Source: Gallibacterium melopsittaci (GTDB lineage Bacteria; Pseudomonadota; Gammaproteobacteria; Enterobacterales; Pasteurellaceae). From it: a stretch of 64,000 nt of DNA. The translations under genes were made by a program, and so were the position numbers. Position 1 is the stretch's first letter, and every line of letters starts with the position of its first letter. Below, one piece after another: positions 16,620-25,967 of the stretch. The stretch covers positions 1-64,000 of the forward strand of contig NZ_JBHLWA010000008.1 in the NCBI RefSeq assembly GCF_042433085.1, given 5' to 3'. Below the pieces are notes generated by a model that was not told where the DNA came from, searched no databases, and worked only from the letters and a program-made list of their open reading frames with translations.

Positions 16620-17092
16620 AATTTCTCTAACCTTAAAAAATTCGGCGTATCATACCATTAAGCATCAGGAGTTGCGAAAAATTACGCAATTTTTTTCACA
16701 GTAAGTGATAGGAAATTAAGGATCTTTAGCTTTGCAAAAGGCCGATAAAATGGAATAATAAGGAGCATTTTTTTGTGGGCAATTAACACATTTGCTGTTT
16801 TGTCTTTATCAATCACAAAATAGTGCTTTTTAACTTGATTTTTGGTGCAGCAGTAGGGCGTAAGACACCAATTTTAGAGATGTTAATACAGGACACGAAT
16901 TAAGCAAATTCAATATAATCAGTTCAAAGTAACCATTTAGTACAAACAATGGAACAGTCATGTTTGTATGTTAAATTGCGTTACGTTTTAGCACAATGAG
17001 AATCGGGAGATTGGCATACTGCAACAACAGAATTAAAGTGTTTGTATTATCATCGTTTTTATAAAAGTTATAACAAGAATAGAGAAATAACG
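16620..17092 (+). promoter_or_regulatory. Long structured leader of rne
   Basis: 473 bp without a gene separate rluC and rne. Several potential RNA stems are visible: TTGCG/CGCAA with a T-run at 16672-16696, TTGGTG/CACCAA at 16842-16871, and TACAAACA/TGTTTGTA at 16941-16968. In Escherichia coli the rne mRNA has a leader of over 300 nt whose stem-loops let RNase E degrade its own message. The same arrangement suggests similar autoregulation here. I did not identify a convincing homologue of the individual Escherichia coli stems. A promoter could not be assigned with confidence. Confidence 0.5.
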
Positions 17093-20089
17093 ATGAAAAG
17101 AATGTTAATTAACGCCACGCAAAAGGAAGAGTTGCGTGTCGCTCTAGTTGATGGTCAACGTCTATTTGACCTCGATATTGAATCTCCAGGGCATGAACAA
17201 AAGAAAGCCAACATCTATAAAGGAAAAATCACCCGAGTAGAACCAAGTTTAGAAGCTGCATTTGTTGATTATGGTGCAGAACGACATGGTTTCCTTCCTT
17301 TAAAAGAAATTGCTAGAGAATATTTCCCAGAAGGCTATGTTTATCAAGGCAGACCAAATATCCGTGATATTTTGCACGAAGGACAAGAAGTCATTGTGCA
17401 AGTTAGCAAAGAAGAACGGGGTAATAAAGGTGCTGCGTTAACAACTTTTGTCTCTTTGGCTGGTAGTTATTTAGTGATTATGCCAAACAATCCTCGTGCT
17501 GGCGGTATTTCACGCCGTATTGAAGGGGATGAACGTTTAGAGTTAAAAGAAGCACTTGGTTCATTAGAAGTACCAGATGGTGTTGGTTTAATTGTGCGTA
17601 CTGCTGGTGTGGGAAGATCACCTGAAGAGTTGCAATGGGATCTACATGTTCTATTACATCACTGGGAAGCGATTAAGCAAGCGTCAGAATCACGTCCAGC
17701 ACCATTCTTAATTCACCAAGAAAGTGATGTTATTGTGCGTGCAATTCGTGATTATTTGCGTCGTGATATTGGTGAAATCTTAATCGATAGCCGTAAGGTA
17801 TATGACAAAGTAAAAGAGCATATCAAATTGGTGCGTCCAGACTTTATTAATCGAGTCAAACTTTATCAAGGTGAAGTGCCATTATTCAGTCATTTCCAAA
17901 TTGAATCACAAATTGAATCGGCTTTCCAACGTGAAGTGCAATTACCATCAGGTGGTTCTATCGTTATTGACGTAACAGAAGCGTTGACCGCGATTGATAT
18001 CAACTCAGCACGTTCAACACGTGGCGGTGATATTGAAGAAACTGCATTAAACACTAACTTAGAAGCAGCGGATGAAATTGCTCGTCAATTACGGTTACGT
18101 GACCTTGGTGGTTTAATTGTGATTGATTTTATCGATATGACACCAGCGCGTCATCAACGTGAAGTTGAAAATCGAATTCGTGATGCGGTACGTCAAGATC
18201 GTGCTAGAATTCAAATTAGCCGTATTTCACGTTTCGGCTTATTAGAGATGTCACGTCAACGTCTAAGCCCATCATTAAATGAGTCAACTCATCATATTTG
18301 TCCACGTTGTCAAGGAACGGGGAAAGTTCGTGATAATGAGTCATTATCGCTTTCAATTTTACGTTTGTTAGAAGAAGAAGCACTGAAAGAAAATACTAAA
18401 CAAGTACATACTATTGTGCCTGTAAAAATTGCAACGTACTTGTTGAATGAAAAACGCCGTGCGATCACCGAGATTGAGAAGCGTCATAATGTACAAATTA
18501 TCGTTGTGCCACATGAACAAATGGAAACACCGCATTTTTCAGTATTCCGTTTACGTGATGGTGAGGATAATCATACATTAAGCTATAACTTGACGAAATT
18601 ACATGATATTCAAGAGGAATCTGATGGTGAAGAATCCTTAATAAGTCGTGTAACGGAAGTGACAGCAAATGCAGCTCCAGCACAGCCAGAGGTTGCTGCA
18701 GTAGAAATTACTATTCCAGCACCTGCACCAGTGGTAAAACGTAAAGAAGAAGAGAAAGTTTCACTATTCAGACGTTTATGGCAAAAGATTAAAGGTCTAT
18801 TTGCTGATCAAGAAACTGAAGAGAAAGGTAAACAATCTAATTCTCGTAATAATAAACGCCCACGCCGTGATAACCGTGATAATCGTCAACGTGATCGTCG
18901 TAATAACGAAGATACTCGTCGTAAAGAGGCAAATCTTACAACAGAGAAAGATGAAACTACAAAACGCACTAAACGTACTGCTCGTAAACCAGTAAATGAA
19001 GAGTTGAATGAGGCGAATGTTTCGACTGCGGTAACTCGTAATAAACCAGAAGACGAAAATAGTAAAGAGCAACAGGTTGCTTCTCGTCGTCAACGCCGTG
19101 ATTTACGTAAGAAAGTACGTTTAAATAATGAGGTATCAACCGAACAAGAAAATAGTGTGAGTGATAATGCCGTAGTAGAAACAGCGGTGGCTGTATCTGA
19201 AGTGGTTCCAGTAGTTGAAACAACAAAAGAAGTATTGTCAACAGAAGTAAAAGTTGATAATTCAGTTGTAGAAACTACTGAAGTGGCATTAAGTAATGCT
19301 CCGCTTGAAACCGATGTTCAAGGGGCAGCAGAAACAGAAGAAAATGTAGGACAAGAGAAAACGCATAAAGAGAACAATCGTTCACGTCGTTTACCTCGTC
19401 ATTTACGTATGAACAATCGCAGACGTCGTCATGTGGCAGAAGTGGTATCACCAATGCCATTATTTATGGCGGTAGCATCCCCTGAATTGGCGAGTGGTAA
19501 GATTTGCCTGCCATTTGTGACTCGTGTTGAGAAAGAGAAAAACAGTGCATTTGTTTCTGTTGATGAGATGTTAGAACAACAAAAACAAAATACTAATGAA
19601 ACCTTGATTCCTGTTACTTCTGCGGTGGCAAGCCAAGAACCAAATCCGCGTCCATTAGAGCCTGTATTAACTATGGCTGCAAATGGAAAAGAGGCAAAAT
19701 CTAAACCAAATAGTAGTTTAAATCAGGCATTATTAGCACAAGCTGCTGAGCAACCAGCAACAATAGAAACGCCTGTATCAGAAGTAGATACAGTAGTTGT
19801 TGAACAAGTTGTATTGGATGAAGTAGTAACTGAACCAGAAGTCACTGAAACAGTAGTGGTTCCGTATCAATCGACTTATCAATTTAATGGTCGTTTAGGT
19901 ACAATTTCTGCAGTGCAACATATTAAAGCAGAAATGACTTTAGCTGCAGCAGATGAGTTAATGCCAATGGCGTTAAATATTGTAGAGTGGAAAGGCTCTC
20001 GTTATAGTTTCAGAGGCAAAGGTGCAGCGGGTTATCATACTGCGATTGATCGTGCTTCTATTGAGCCGACACAGGCAGCAGCCCAATAG
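17093..20089 (+). CDS. rne: Ribonuclease E
   Basis: Essential endonuclease for mRNA decay and for processing of rRNA and tRNA; scaffold of the degradosome. The ATG at 17093 gives MKRMLINATQKEELRVALVD, the conserved N-terminus; an upstream in-frame TTG is not needed. It has an S1 domain near residues 35-120, the catalytic DNase I-like region (SGGSIVIDVTEALTAIDINSAR), and the zinc-link CPRC with Cys403 and Cys406. The C-terminal half from about residue 510 is low-complexity, with Arg-rich segments (KRPRRDNRDNRQRDRR) alternating with Glu/Val-rich ones. The very C-terminal segment (SYRFRGKGAAGYHTAIDRA-like) is rigid-looking. Length is 998 residues, close to the 1061 of Escherichia coli. Confidence 0.97.
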   Translation: MKRMLINATQKEELRVALVDGQRLFDLDIESPGHEQKKANIYKGKITRVEPSLEAAFVDYGAERHGFLPLKEIAREYFPEGYVYQGRPNIRDILHEGQEVIVQVSKEERGNKGAALTTFVSLAGSYLVIMPNNPRAGGISRRIEGDERLELKEALGSLEVPDGVGLIVRTAGVGRSPEELQWDLHVLLHHWEAIKQASESRPAPFLIHQESDVIVRAIRDYLRRDIGEILIDSRKVYDKVKEHIKLVRPDFINRVKLYQGEVPLFSHFQIESQIESAFQREVQLPSGGSIVIDVTEALTAIDINSARSTRGGDIEETALNTNLEAADEIARQLRLRDLGGLIVIDFIDMTPARHQREVENRIRDAVRQDRARIQISRISRFGLLEMSRQRLSPSLNESTHHICPRCQGTGKVRDNESLSLSILRLLEEEALKENTKQVHTIVPVKIATYLLNEKRRAITEIEKRHNVQIIVVPHEQMETPHFSVFRLRDGEDNHTLSYNLTKLHDIQEESDGEESLISRVTEVTANAAPAQPEVAAVEITIPAPAPVVKRKEEEKVSLFRRLWQKIKGLFADQETEEKGKQSNSRNNKRPRRDNRDNRQRDRRNNEDTRRKEANLTTEKDETTKRTKRTARKPVNEELNEANVSTAVTRNKPEDENSKEQQVASRRQRRDLRKKVRLNNEVSTEQENSVSDNAVVETAVAVSEVVPVVETTKEVLSTEVKVDNSVVETTEVALSNAPLETDVQGAAETEENVGQEKTHKENNRSRRLPRHLRMNNRRRRHVAEVVSPMPLFMAVASPELASGKICLPFVTRVEKEKNSAFVSVDEMLEQQKQNTNETLIPVTSAVASQEPNPRPLEPVLTMAANGKEAKSKPNSSLNQALLAQAAEQPATIETPVSEVDTVVVEQVVLDEVVTEPEVTETVVVPYQSTYQFNGRLGTISAVQHIKAEMTLAAADELMPMALNIVEWKGSRYSFRGKGAAGYHTAIDRASIEPTQAAAQ

Positions 20090-20108
20090 AGACGCTAAGC
20101 AAATATTA

Positions 20109-20143
20109 AAAATGTCGGATACAAAATATCCGACATTTTTTTC
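20109..20143. terminator. Bidirectional terminator between rne and fau
   Basis: GTCGGATA-CAAAA-TATCCGAC is extended by A/T pairs (AAAAAT...ATTTTT) and followed by a T-run on the plus strand. It lies 20 bp past the rne stop and 15 bp from the convergent fau stop, so it probably ends both transcripts. Confidence 0.88.
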
Positions 20144-20157
20144 TGAATACCTTCCAC

Positions 20158-20775
20158 CTAAACTGCAAAAATATCAAATAATGGAATGTCCCATGCTTCA
20201 CAAGGGATCTCACTTACCTGTTGACATTGGTGGGCTAAGCCAATTGGTAGAAAGTTTTTCTGTTGCCAATTTTCTAAGGTACGATCGTAAAAACCACCTC
20301 CCATACCTAAACGGTTTTTTTGCTGATCAAAAGCAACGAGAGGTGTGAAAATAATATCTAACTGATTAGCAGGTAAAACTTGAGTGACATCTAATTTTGG
20401 TTCACTAATTGAGAATTTATTTTTTCGTAATGGTGTGTCAGGCGTATAAGCAAGAAATAAGAGATTGCCATCGCTAAAAGGATGTAATACAGGCAAATAG
20501 AGATGATAGCCTTGTTGCCAGAGTGTTTGAATTAACGCTTTTGTCGAAAGTTCACCATCGAAAGAAAGGTAAATGGCAATATTTTTTACGGGACGTGTGT
20601 GTAAGAATTCTAGTACGGGGGCAATAATTTTTTGTTCTGCATCTAATTGTTGTTGAATGGATAAAGCAGATCGTTGTTTACGGATAAATTGCCGTAATTG
20701 TTGTCTTTGGTTAGTTTTATTAAATGCAGAATTCTCTGGAAATATAATTTGAGAGTAAGATGAAATAATAGACAT
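20158..20775 (-). CDS. fau: 5-formyltetrahydrofolate cyclo-ligase
   Basis: ATP-dependent enzyme converting 5-formyl-THF to 5,10-methenyl-THF in one-carbon metabolism. The 205-residue protein shows the family features: an N-terminal basic helix (RQQLRQFIRKQRSAL), a central IAIYLSFDGELST segment, and the nucleotide-binding motif NRLGMGGGFYDRTL. The gene lies directly downstream of the 6S RNA sequence on the same strand. This is the ssrS-ygfA arrangement of gammaproteobacteria, in which the two are often cotranscribed. Confidence 0.94.
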   Translation of the reverse strand: MSIISSYSQIIFPENSAFNKTNQRQQLRQFIRKQRSALSIQQQLDAEQKIIAPVLEFLHTRPVKNIAIYLSFDGELSTKALIQTLWQQGYHLYLPVLHPFSDGNLLFLAYTPDTPLRKNKFSISEPKLDVTQVLPANQLDIIFTPLVAFDQQKNRLGMGGGFYDRTLENWQQKNFLPIGLAHQCQQVSEIPCEAWDIPLFDIFAV

Positions 20776-20792
20776 AGGCTTGGCTACTTTAT

Positions 20793-20974
20793 TTAGAACC
20801 CGAGGTGCCGATACGGGTGGTCGGTCCTTGAACCCTACGGTTCAAGGGAGTCAGTCTTACAGTCATTAGGCTTCTTGATAAATCAAGCATGCTCACCGAT
20901 TGTAGGTAACCAACTCGAAAATATATCAGTATCGGCTCAGGGACGTAACCCATTGTCGCACACCTCAGGATGGT
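20793..20974 (-). ncRNA. ssrS: 6S RNA
   Basis: The minus strand between zapA and fau contains the hallmark blocks of 6S RNA: CCTGAGGTGTGCG near the 5' end, CCCTGAGCCGATA, GGTGAGCATGCT, GAAGCC, and the hairpin CCTTGAACCGTAGGGTTCAAGG, then a closing CACCTCGGGTTC that pairs with the 5' end. 6S RNA binds sigma-70 RNA polymerase as an open-promoter mimic, mainly in stationary phase. Position between zapA and fau matches Escherichia coli. Ends are estimated from the closing stem. Confidence 0.94.
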
Positions 20975-21043
20975 TTTAATAGTACATTAATTTTATCAAT
21001 TTGCCTAGTCAGAGAATTTAATTTCCTTAATTTAAATCATCTT

Positions 21044-21346
21044 TTATTTGTGTGTTGGCATATTTGATAAAATAGTGCTTAAAGAGTGTTCTATTTGTTC
21101 AATTTTATTATTAATAAGATTTTCTCGTTCTGAATTTTGTTGTTGTTGAGTGATTAATTCATGACATAAATTTAATCCAACAATCGTTAACACTTTATCT
21201 AATTGAATAATACCCGTACGATTTTTTAGTTCTGATACTTTCTTTTCCAAAATATCAGCCGCTTCTCTTAGTGCCTGATGTTGATCTTCAGGGCAGCTTA
21301 AACGTAGGTTTTGACCAAAAATATACAAATCAATATTTTTAGACAT
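21044..21346 (-). CDS. zapA: Cell division protein ZapA
   Basis: Small FtsZ-associated protein that bundles FtsZ filaments and stabilises the Z ring. The 100 residues show the N-terminal globular part (KNIDLYIFGQNLRLSCPEDQHQALREAADIL) followed by a long coiled-coil helix rich in Glu, Gln and Asn. It precedes 6S RNA and fau on the same strand and diverges from ygfB, the conserved local order. Confidence 0.92.
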   Translation of the reverse strand: MSKNIDLYIFGQNLRLSCPEDQHQALREAADILEKKVSELKNRTGIIQLDKVLTIVGLNLCHELITQQQQNSERENLINNKIEQIEHSLSTILSNMPTHK

Positions 21347-21486
21347 ACAAGAACCTCTTTAGACAGAAATCATAATTCATAAATGGCAGATATTATGCCA
21401 TAGCAAATAAGTTTCGTCATAGATTATTGGTGGATATTCTGGTTGGTGTTAGAATGGCTAACGTTTGTCATTAAATGGGAAAAAAT

Positions 21487-22035
21487 ATGGTCATTACAGC
21501 AGCACAGCTTACAAAAGAATTAAAACAAGTCGATATTGCATTAAATGGAGTTGAACTACACGGGCTACTAACTGGATTTATTTGTGGTGGGATCCGTGAT
21601 GAAAGTTGGAAACCTTTGTTATATAAGTTTACTAATGATGATCACGCTTATCCGGTACAACTTATTAGTAAAATTGCAGAGTTATATAAAACATTAAATC
21701 AAAGTCTATCTGATCTTAGTGAATTTACCTTTGATCTCGATTTAGGCAATCTAGACGATACTTACCAAAATATTGCTGCATTAAGTGAGTGGTGTAACCA
21801 TTTTTTACTGGGCTTAGGGCTAGCCCAACCGAATTTACAACAGGAGCAGCAACAAGATATTGCCGAAGCGTTAGCGGATTTACGTGAAATTTGCCAACTT
21901 GGTTATGAAGAAGATGATGATGAAGAGAGTCTTGCACATGCTTTAGAAGAGGTCATTGAATATTTACGCACCATTGCAATGCTATTTTATTCTCACTTTA
22001 ATCAATCAACTACAACACATAAAACAATTCACTAA
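21487..22035 (+). CDS. ygfB: UPF0149 family protein YgfB
   Basis: Member of the YgfB/YecA family of all-helical proteins found next to pepP. No enzymatic role is established; in pseudomonads a YgfB homologue represses an amidase regulator. The sequence has the family N-terminus (DIALNGVELHGLLTGFICGG) and an acidic C-terminal section (YEEDDDEESLAHALEEVIEYLR). Two in-frame ATGs exist at 21475 and 21487. The second has a better-spaced GGGA and matches relatives that begin just before ITAAQL, so it is chosen. It is the first gene of a ygfB-pepP-ubiH-ubiI operon. Confidence 0.9.
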   Translation: MVITAAQLTKELKQVDIALNGVELHGLLTGFICGGIRDESWKPLLYKFTNDDHAYPVQLISKIAELYKTLNQSLSDLSEFTFDLDLGNLDDTYQNIAALSEWCNHFLLGLGLAQPNLQQEQQQDIAEALADLREICQLGYEEDDDEESLAHALEEVIEYLRTIAMLFYSHFNQSTTTHKTIH

Positions 22036-22047
22036 GAGGAAGTTATT

Positions 22048-23379
22048 GTGGATTTAAGTTATATGGCAGAGATGCCAATTGAAGAGTTTCAACAACGCCG
22101 AGCAGCAGTATTAGCTCAACTACCTAATAATAGTGGCTTATTAGTTTTTTCCAATTTAGAACAACAACGTACCGCTTCATCTAATTACCCATTTCGTCAA
22201 GATAATTACTTCTGGTATTTAACAGGATTCAATGAACCAAATGCGATCCTGTTATTGAAAAAGAATGAACAAGGTGAGCAAAGTATTCTGTTTCTACGCC
22301 CTTCTGATCCATTAATGGAAACATGGAATGGACGCCGTTTAGGGGTTGAACAAGCTCCTGCAACATTACATTTAGATCAAGCCATTTCCATTGATGAGGT
22401 GCGTCAACAGTTACCACAATTATTAAATGGTTTAGATACCCTTTATCACGCTGAAGAAGTACAAGCGTGGGGAGATGAGATTGTTCGTCAAACATTGTCT
22501 TGGATGCGTACCCAGCAACGACAAGGCATTACGCCACCAACTACATTGGTTTGTTGGCGACATATTTTAGACGAAATGCGTTTATTTAAATCAGATAATG
22601 AAATTCGCTTAATGCAACAAGCTGGGCAAATTTCTGCATTAGCCCATATTCGGGCGATGAAACAAGCTCGCCCACAACGTTTTGAATACGAATTAGCCAG
22701 TGAAATGCTGCACGAATTTAATCGTTTTGGTGCAAGATGGGAGTCCTATCCTTCTATTATCGCGAGTGGGGAAAATGCGTGTATCCTGCATTACACGGAG
22801 AATGATCGATTAATGCAAGATGGTGATCTGGTGTTAATTGATGCTGGCTGTGAGTTTGCAATGTATGCAGGGGATATTACGCGTACTTTCCCTGTGAATG
22901 GTAAGTTTAGTCCTGCACAACGTGAAATTTATCAAATTGTCTTGGACGCACAAAAACGTGCTATTGAATTATTAGTCAATGGCGGTTCCATTAAACAAGC
23001 AAATGATGAAGTGTTACGCATTAAAGTCGCTGGTTTAGTACGCTTAGGTATTTTATCAGGTGATGTAGAAACACTTATTGCAGAAAAAGCTTACACCCGT
23101 TTTTATATGCATAGTTTAGGGCATTGGCTCGGCTTAGATGTGCATGATGTAGGCAGTTACGGTGTCGATCGTCAACGTGAATTGCAACCTGGAATGGTGG
23201 TCACAGTCGAGCCTGGCTTATATATTCCGAATGCAGAAGATATTCCTGAGGTGTATCGTGGTATTGGTGTGCGGATTGAAGATGATCTGTTAATTACGGA
23301 ATATGGTAATAAAGTATTAACTGCCGCTGTACCAAAAGAAATTGCCGATATTGAAGCCTTAATGGCACAAAAGGATTAA
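22048..23379 (+). CDS. pepP: Xaa-Pro aminopeptidase
   Basis: Dinuclear metallopeptidase (M24B) that removes N-terminal residues preceding proline. The 443-residue protein has an N-terminal creatinase-like domain and a C-terminal pita-bread fold. Visible metal ligands are the Asp pair in LIDAGCEFAMYAGDITRTFP, the His in SLGHWLGLDVHD, the Glu in TVEPGLYIP and the Glu in GVRIEDD. It starts with GTG at 22048, 8 bp after an AGAGGAA ribosome binding site; a later ATG at 22063 would lose five residues. The operon context is that of Escherichia coli. Confidence 0.95.
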   Translation: MDLSYMAEMPIEEFQQRRAAVLAQLPNNSGLLVFSNLEQQRTASSNYPFRQDNYFWYLTGFNEPNAILLLKKNEQGEQSILFLRPSDPLMETWNGRRLGVEQAPATLHLDQAISIDEVRQQLPQLLNGLDTLYHAEEVQAWGDEIVRQTLSWMRTQQRQGITPPTTLVCWRHILDEMRLFKSDNEIRLMQQAGQISALAHIRAMKQARPQRFEYELASEMLHEFNRFGARWESYPSIIASGENACILHYTENDRLMQDGDLVLIDAGCEFAMYAGDITRTFPVNGKFSPAQREIYQIVLDAQKRAIELLVNGGSIKQANDEVLRIKVAGLVRLGILSGDVETLIAEKAYTRFYMHSLGHWLGLDVHDVGSYGVDRQRELQPGMVVTVEPGLYIPNAEDIPEVYRGIGVRIEDDLLITEYGNKVLTAAVPKEIADIEALMAQKD

Positions 23380-23382
23380 CCA

Positions 23383-24579
23383 ATGCAACAGCAACACTAC
23401 GATGTAATTATAGGCGGTGGGGCAATGAATGGGCTAACACTTGCACTAGCATTGCACACTATGAGTTCATCTCGACTCAAGGTTGCGGTGATTGAAAAGC
23501 AGCAACGATCGCAACATCAAGGTGTAGGATTTGATAGTCGTTGTGTTGCATTATCAGATGGTACTTGTCGTAAATTAAACCGTATTCAATTTAATTCACA
23601 ACAAACATTGTGGGATCGGATAAAACAATTTGCTGAGCCGATTAAACAAGTGCATGTGTCAGATCGTGGGCATAGTGGTATTGTAGAAATTAATGCAAGC
23701 GATATGCACTTAACGCAAGTGGGGGTTGTGGTTTCTTTACATCATATGGGCGAGATGTTTGCCCAAGCCTTGACGGATAAAGCGAATATTGATTTTTTCT
23801 GTCCTCATACCATTCAACAATTACAAACGACAGCCGAGCAAGTCAATGTATTATTGGATAACGGATGTGAATTAAGCGCAAAATTACTGGTCGCAGCAGA
23901 TGGTACCGATTCACAACTGGCAAAACTGGCTGGCATTACTAGTTATATTGAACAGGATTACCATCAGAGTGCCGTAATTGCCAATGTGATGACATCAGTG
24001 GCGCATCAAGGACGAGCATTTGAACGATTTACATCTGATGGTCCGATTGCCTTATTGCCGATGCGAAACAATATGATGTCATTGGTTTTTTGTACCAAAC
24101 AACCAGAACAATTACTCGGTTTCGATGATCAGGCTTTTTTACAACATTTACAGCAACGTTTTGGTTGGCGTTTGGGGAAATTTACTTCAGTAAGTCGCCG
24201 CACAGCTTATCCATTAAAACTAAAACGCAGTGCTTCGTTTATTGGACAACGAGTGGCATTAGTGGGTAATGCGGCACAAACTTTGCATCCAGTTGCAGGA
24301 CAAGGATTTAATTTAGGTATTCGTGATGTATTTGCTTTAGCAGAAGCGATTGTGAATACAAAAAAAGATATTGGTTCTGAACAGATGCTACAACAATACC
24401 AAAACGATCGAATACAAGATCAACAACGAATAATGAATCTCACCAGTAACTTAGTACAAAGTTTTAGTAATGATCTCTTACCTTTTCAGCTATTACGAAA
24501 TCTTGGTTTACTGAGCTTAAGTCATTGTTCTGGCTTGCGTAATTTGTTTGTACAACCAACATTAGGACGGATTTTATGA
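23383..24579 (+). CDS. ubiH: 2-octaprenyl-6-methoxyphenol 4-hydroxylase
   Basis: FAD-dependent monooxygenase of aerobic ubiquinone biosynthesis (ring C1 hydroxylation). The 398-residue protein has an N-terminal dinucleotide-binding motif GGGAMNGLTLALAL and the second FAD motif in the UbiH-specific form VGNAAQTLHPVAGQGFNLG, with Asn where relatives have Asp. It follows pepP by 3 bp and its stop overlaps ubiI by 4 bp, indicating coupled translation. Confidence 0.95.
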   Translation: MQQQHYDVIIGGGAMNGLTLALALHTMSSSRLKVAVIEKQQRSQHQGVGFDSRCVALSDGTCRKLNRIQFNSQQTLWDRIKQFAEPIKQVHVSDRGHSGIVEINASDMHLTQVGVVVSLHHMGEMFAQALTDKANIDFFCPHTIQQLQTTAEQVNVLLDNGCELSAKLLVAADGTDSQLAKLAGITSYIEQDYHQSAVIANVMTSVAHQGRAFERFTSDGPIALLPMRNNMMSLVFCTKQPEQLLGFDDQAFLQHLQQRFGWRLGKFTSVSRRTAYPLKLKRSASFIGQRVALVGNAAQTLHPVAGQGFNLGIRDVFALAEAIVNTKKDIGSEQMLQQYQNDRIQDQQRIMNLTSNLVQSFSNDLLPFQLLRNLGLLSLSHCSGLRNLFVQPTLGRIL

Positions 24580-25799
24580 AAACTTTCGATATAGTCATTA
24601 TTGGTGGCGGTATGGTGGGCTTGGCATTAGCTCAAGCATTGAAAGAGGTGTCTTGTTCGATTGCGATAATTGAAACGCAAACACCACATTTCCAATTAAC
24701 CAGTGTTACTAATCGAGTTAGTGCGTTAAATCTTGCCTCAGAAGCTATGTTGCGCCAATTTGGAGTTTGGCAACAAATTCAGCAGTGGCGAGCTACTGCT
24801 TATGCTCAAATGTACGTTTGGGAAAAGGATAGTTTCGCCAATATTCAATTAGATACACAAAATTTAGGTATCGATCATTTAGGGCATATAGTTGAGAATC
24901 AAATTATCCGTCAAGCGTTATATGAAGCGGTAGAACAACAAGCAAATGCGGAGTTGCTATTGGCTAAACCAATCTCTGTGGGGATTAATGAGAACAATGC
25001 GGTATTAAGTTTAGACAATGGCGAAATTGTTGTAGCTAAATTAGTTGTTGGCGCAGATGGTGCGAATTCTTGGTTGCGTGAGCAAATTCAGATCCCTTTG
25101 AGTTTTCGTGATTATCAACATACTGCATTGGTCTGTAATGTTGAAACTGAAGAACCTCATCAACAAGTTTGTCGGCAAATTTTTTCCTCAGAGTCCATTT
25201 TAGCCTTTTTACCATTACATCAACCGAATTTAAGTTCCATTGTATGGTCACAAGATCCATTACAAGCAAAAGCATTAGCAGTGTGTGATGAGGAGCAATT
25301 TAACCGCCGTTTAACTACGGCGTTTGATAATCGATTAGGCTTATGTCGAGTTGTGAGTGAACGTAATATCTATCCATTATGTGCCAGATTTGCCCGCCAT
25401 TTTGTACAAGATAGAGTGGCATTAATTGGGGATGCTGCACATACTATTCATCCGCTAGCAGGTTTAGGCGTAAATTTAGGTTTTATGGACGCATTAGCCT
25501 TAGCACAAGAAATCGAGGTTAATTTAGCTCACAATAAAGATATAGGTGCATATCGTCATTTACGTCATTATGAACGTTGGCGTAAAACTGAAGCAATGAA
25601 GATGTTGGTTGCGATGCAAGGATTTAAAGATCTGTTTGCGGGGGATATGCCATTGAAAAAATTAGTACGCGGCATTGGGTTGAGCCTAACAGATAAACTT
25701 TTACCCGTGAAACAACAATTTATCGCACAAGCAACAGGCTTAAGCGGTGACTTACCGCAACGAGTCAAGCAAGTCGATTTATTCGCTTTAGAGAGTTAA
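24576..25799 (+). CDS. ubiI: 2-octaprenylphenol 5-hydroxylase
   Basis: FAD monooxygenase of the UbiH/COQ6 family that hydroxylates ring carbon 5 in ubiquinone synthesis (formerly VisC). It has GGGMVGLALAQAL at the N-terminus, HIVENQIIRQALYEA, the GADGANSWLR motif, and GDAAHTIHPLAGLGVNLGFMDA. Residue-level likeness to Escherichia coli VisC (DKDSF-like segment, KDLFAG and the C-terminal LSGDLP) and the position after ubiH favour UbiI over UbiF. Length is 407 residues. Confidence 0.9.
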   Translation: MKTFDIVIIGGGMVGLALAQALKEVSCSIAIIETQTPHFQLTSVTNRVSALNLASEAMLRQFGVWQQIQQWRATAYAQMYVWEKDSFANIQLDTQNLGIDHLGHIVENQIIRQALYEAVEQQANAELLLAKPISVGINENNAVLSLDNGEIVVAKLVVGADGANSWLREQIQIPLSFRDYQHTALVCNVETEEPHQQVCRQIFSSESILAFLPLHQPNLSSIVWSQDPLQAKALAVCDEEQFNRRLTTAFDNRLGLCRVVSERNIYPLCARFARHFVQDRVALIGDAAHTIHPLAGLGVNLGFMDALALAQEIEVNLAHNKDIGAYRHLRHYERWRKTEAMKMLVAMQGFKDLFAGDMPLKKLVRGIGLSLTDKLLPVKQQFIAQATGLSGDLPQRVKQVDLFALES

Positions 25800-25821
25800 A
25801 GAGCAATAGAAAATATTGATC

Positions 25822-25887
25822 AGCTTCACACTTTTATCTGAATTCAGCAGTATAACCAGATTTTGTCTTGAAACTACTGCTGAAGCT
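25822..25887. promoter_or_regulatory. Overlapping inverted repeats between ubiI and asnC
   Basis: TTCAGCAGTA (25843-25852) is perfectly complementary to TACTGCTGAA (25875-25884). AGCTTCA (25822-25828) can instead pair with TGAAGCT (25881-25887), which shares four bases with the first stem. The two pairings are mutually exclusive. The region could be a transcript end for ubiI or a leader switch for asnC. There is no clean T-run, so a simple terminator is not assured. Confidence 0.4.
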
Positions 25888-25967
25888 CCTTATCATTAGA
25901 AGAAATTTATTTTTTATCTCTATAAATTATATAATATCTAATAATTCCACAGTCTAAAAGGACAAGT

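Noticed and set aside
17042..17092. Upstream TTG-initiated extension of rne
   Set aside because: The extra 17 residues have no counterpart in RNase E proteins; ATG 17093 gives the conserved N-terminus.
18797..19241. Antisense open frames across rne
   Set aside because: They lie opposite the low-complexity Arg/Glu region of rne, whose codon bias keeps other frames open; no family features are seen.
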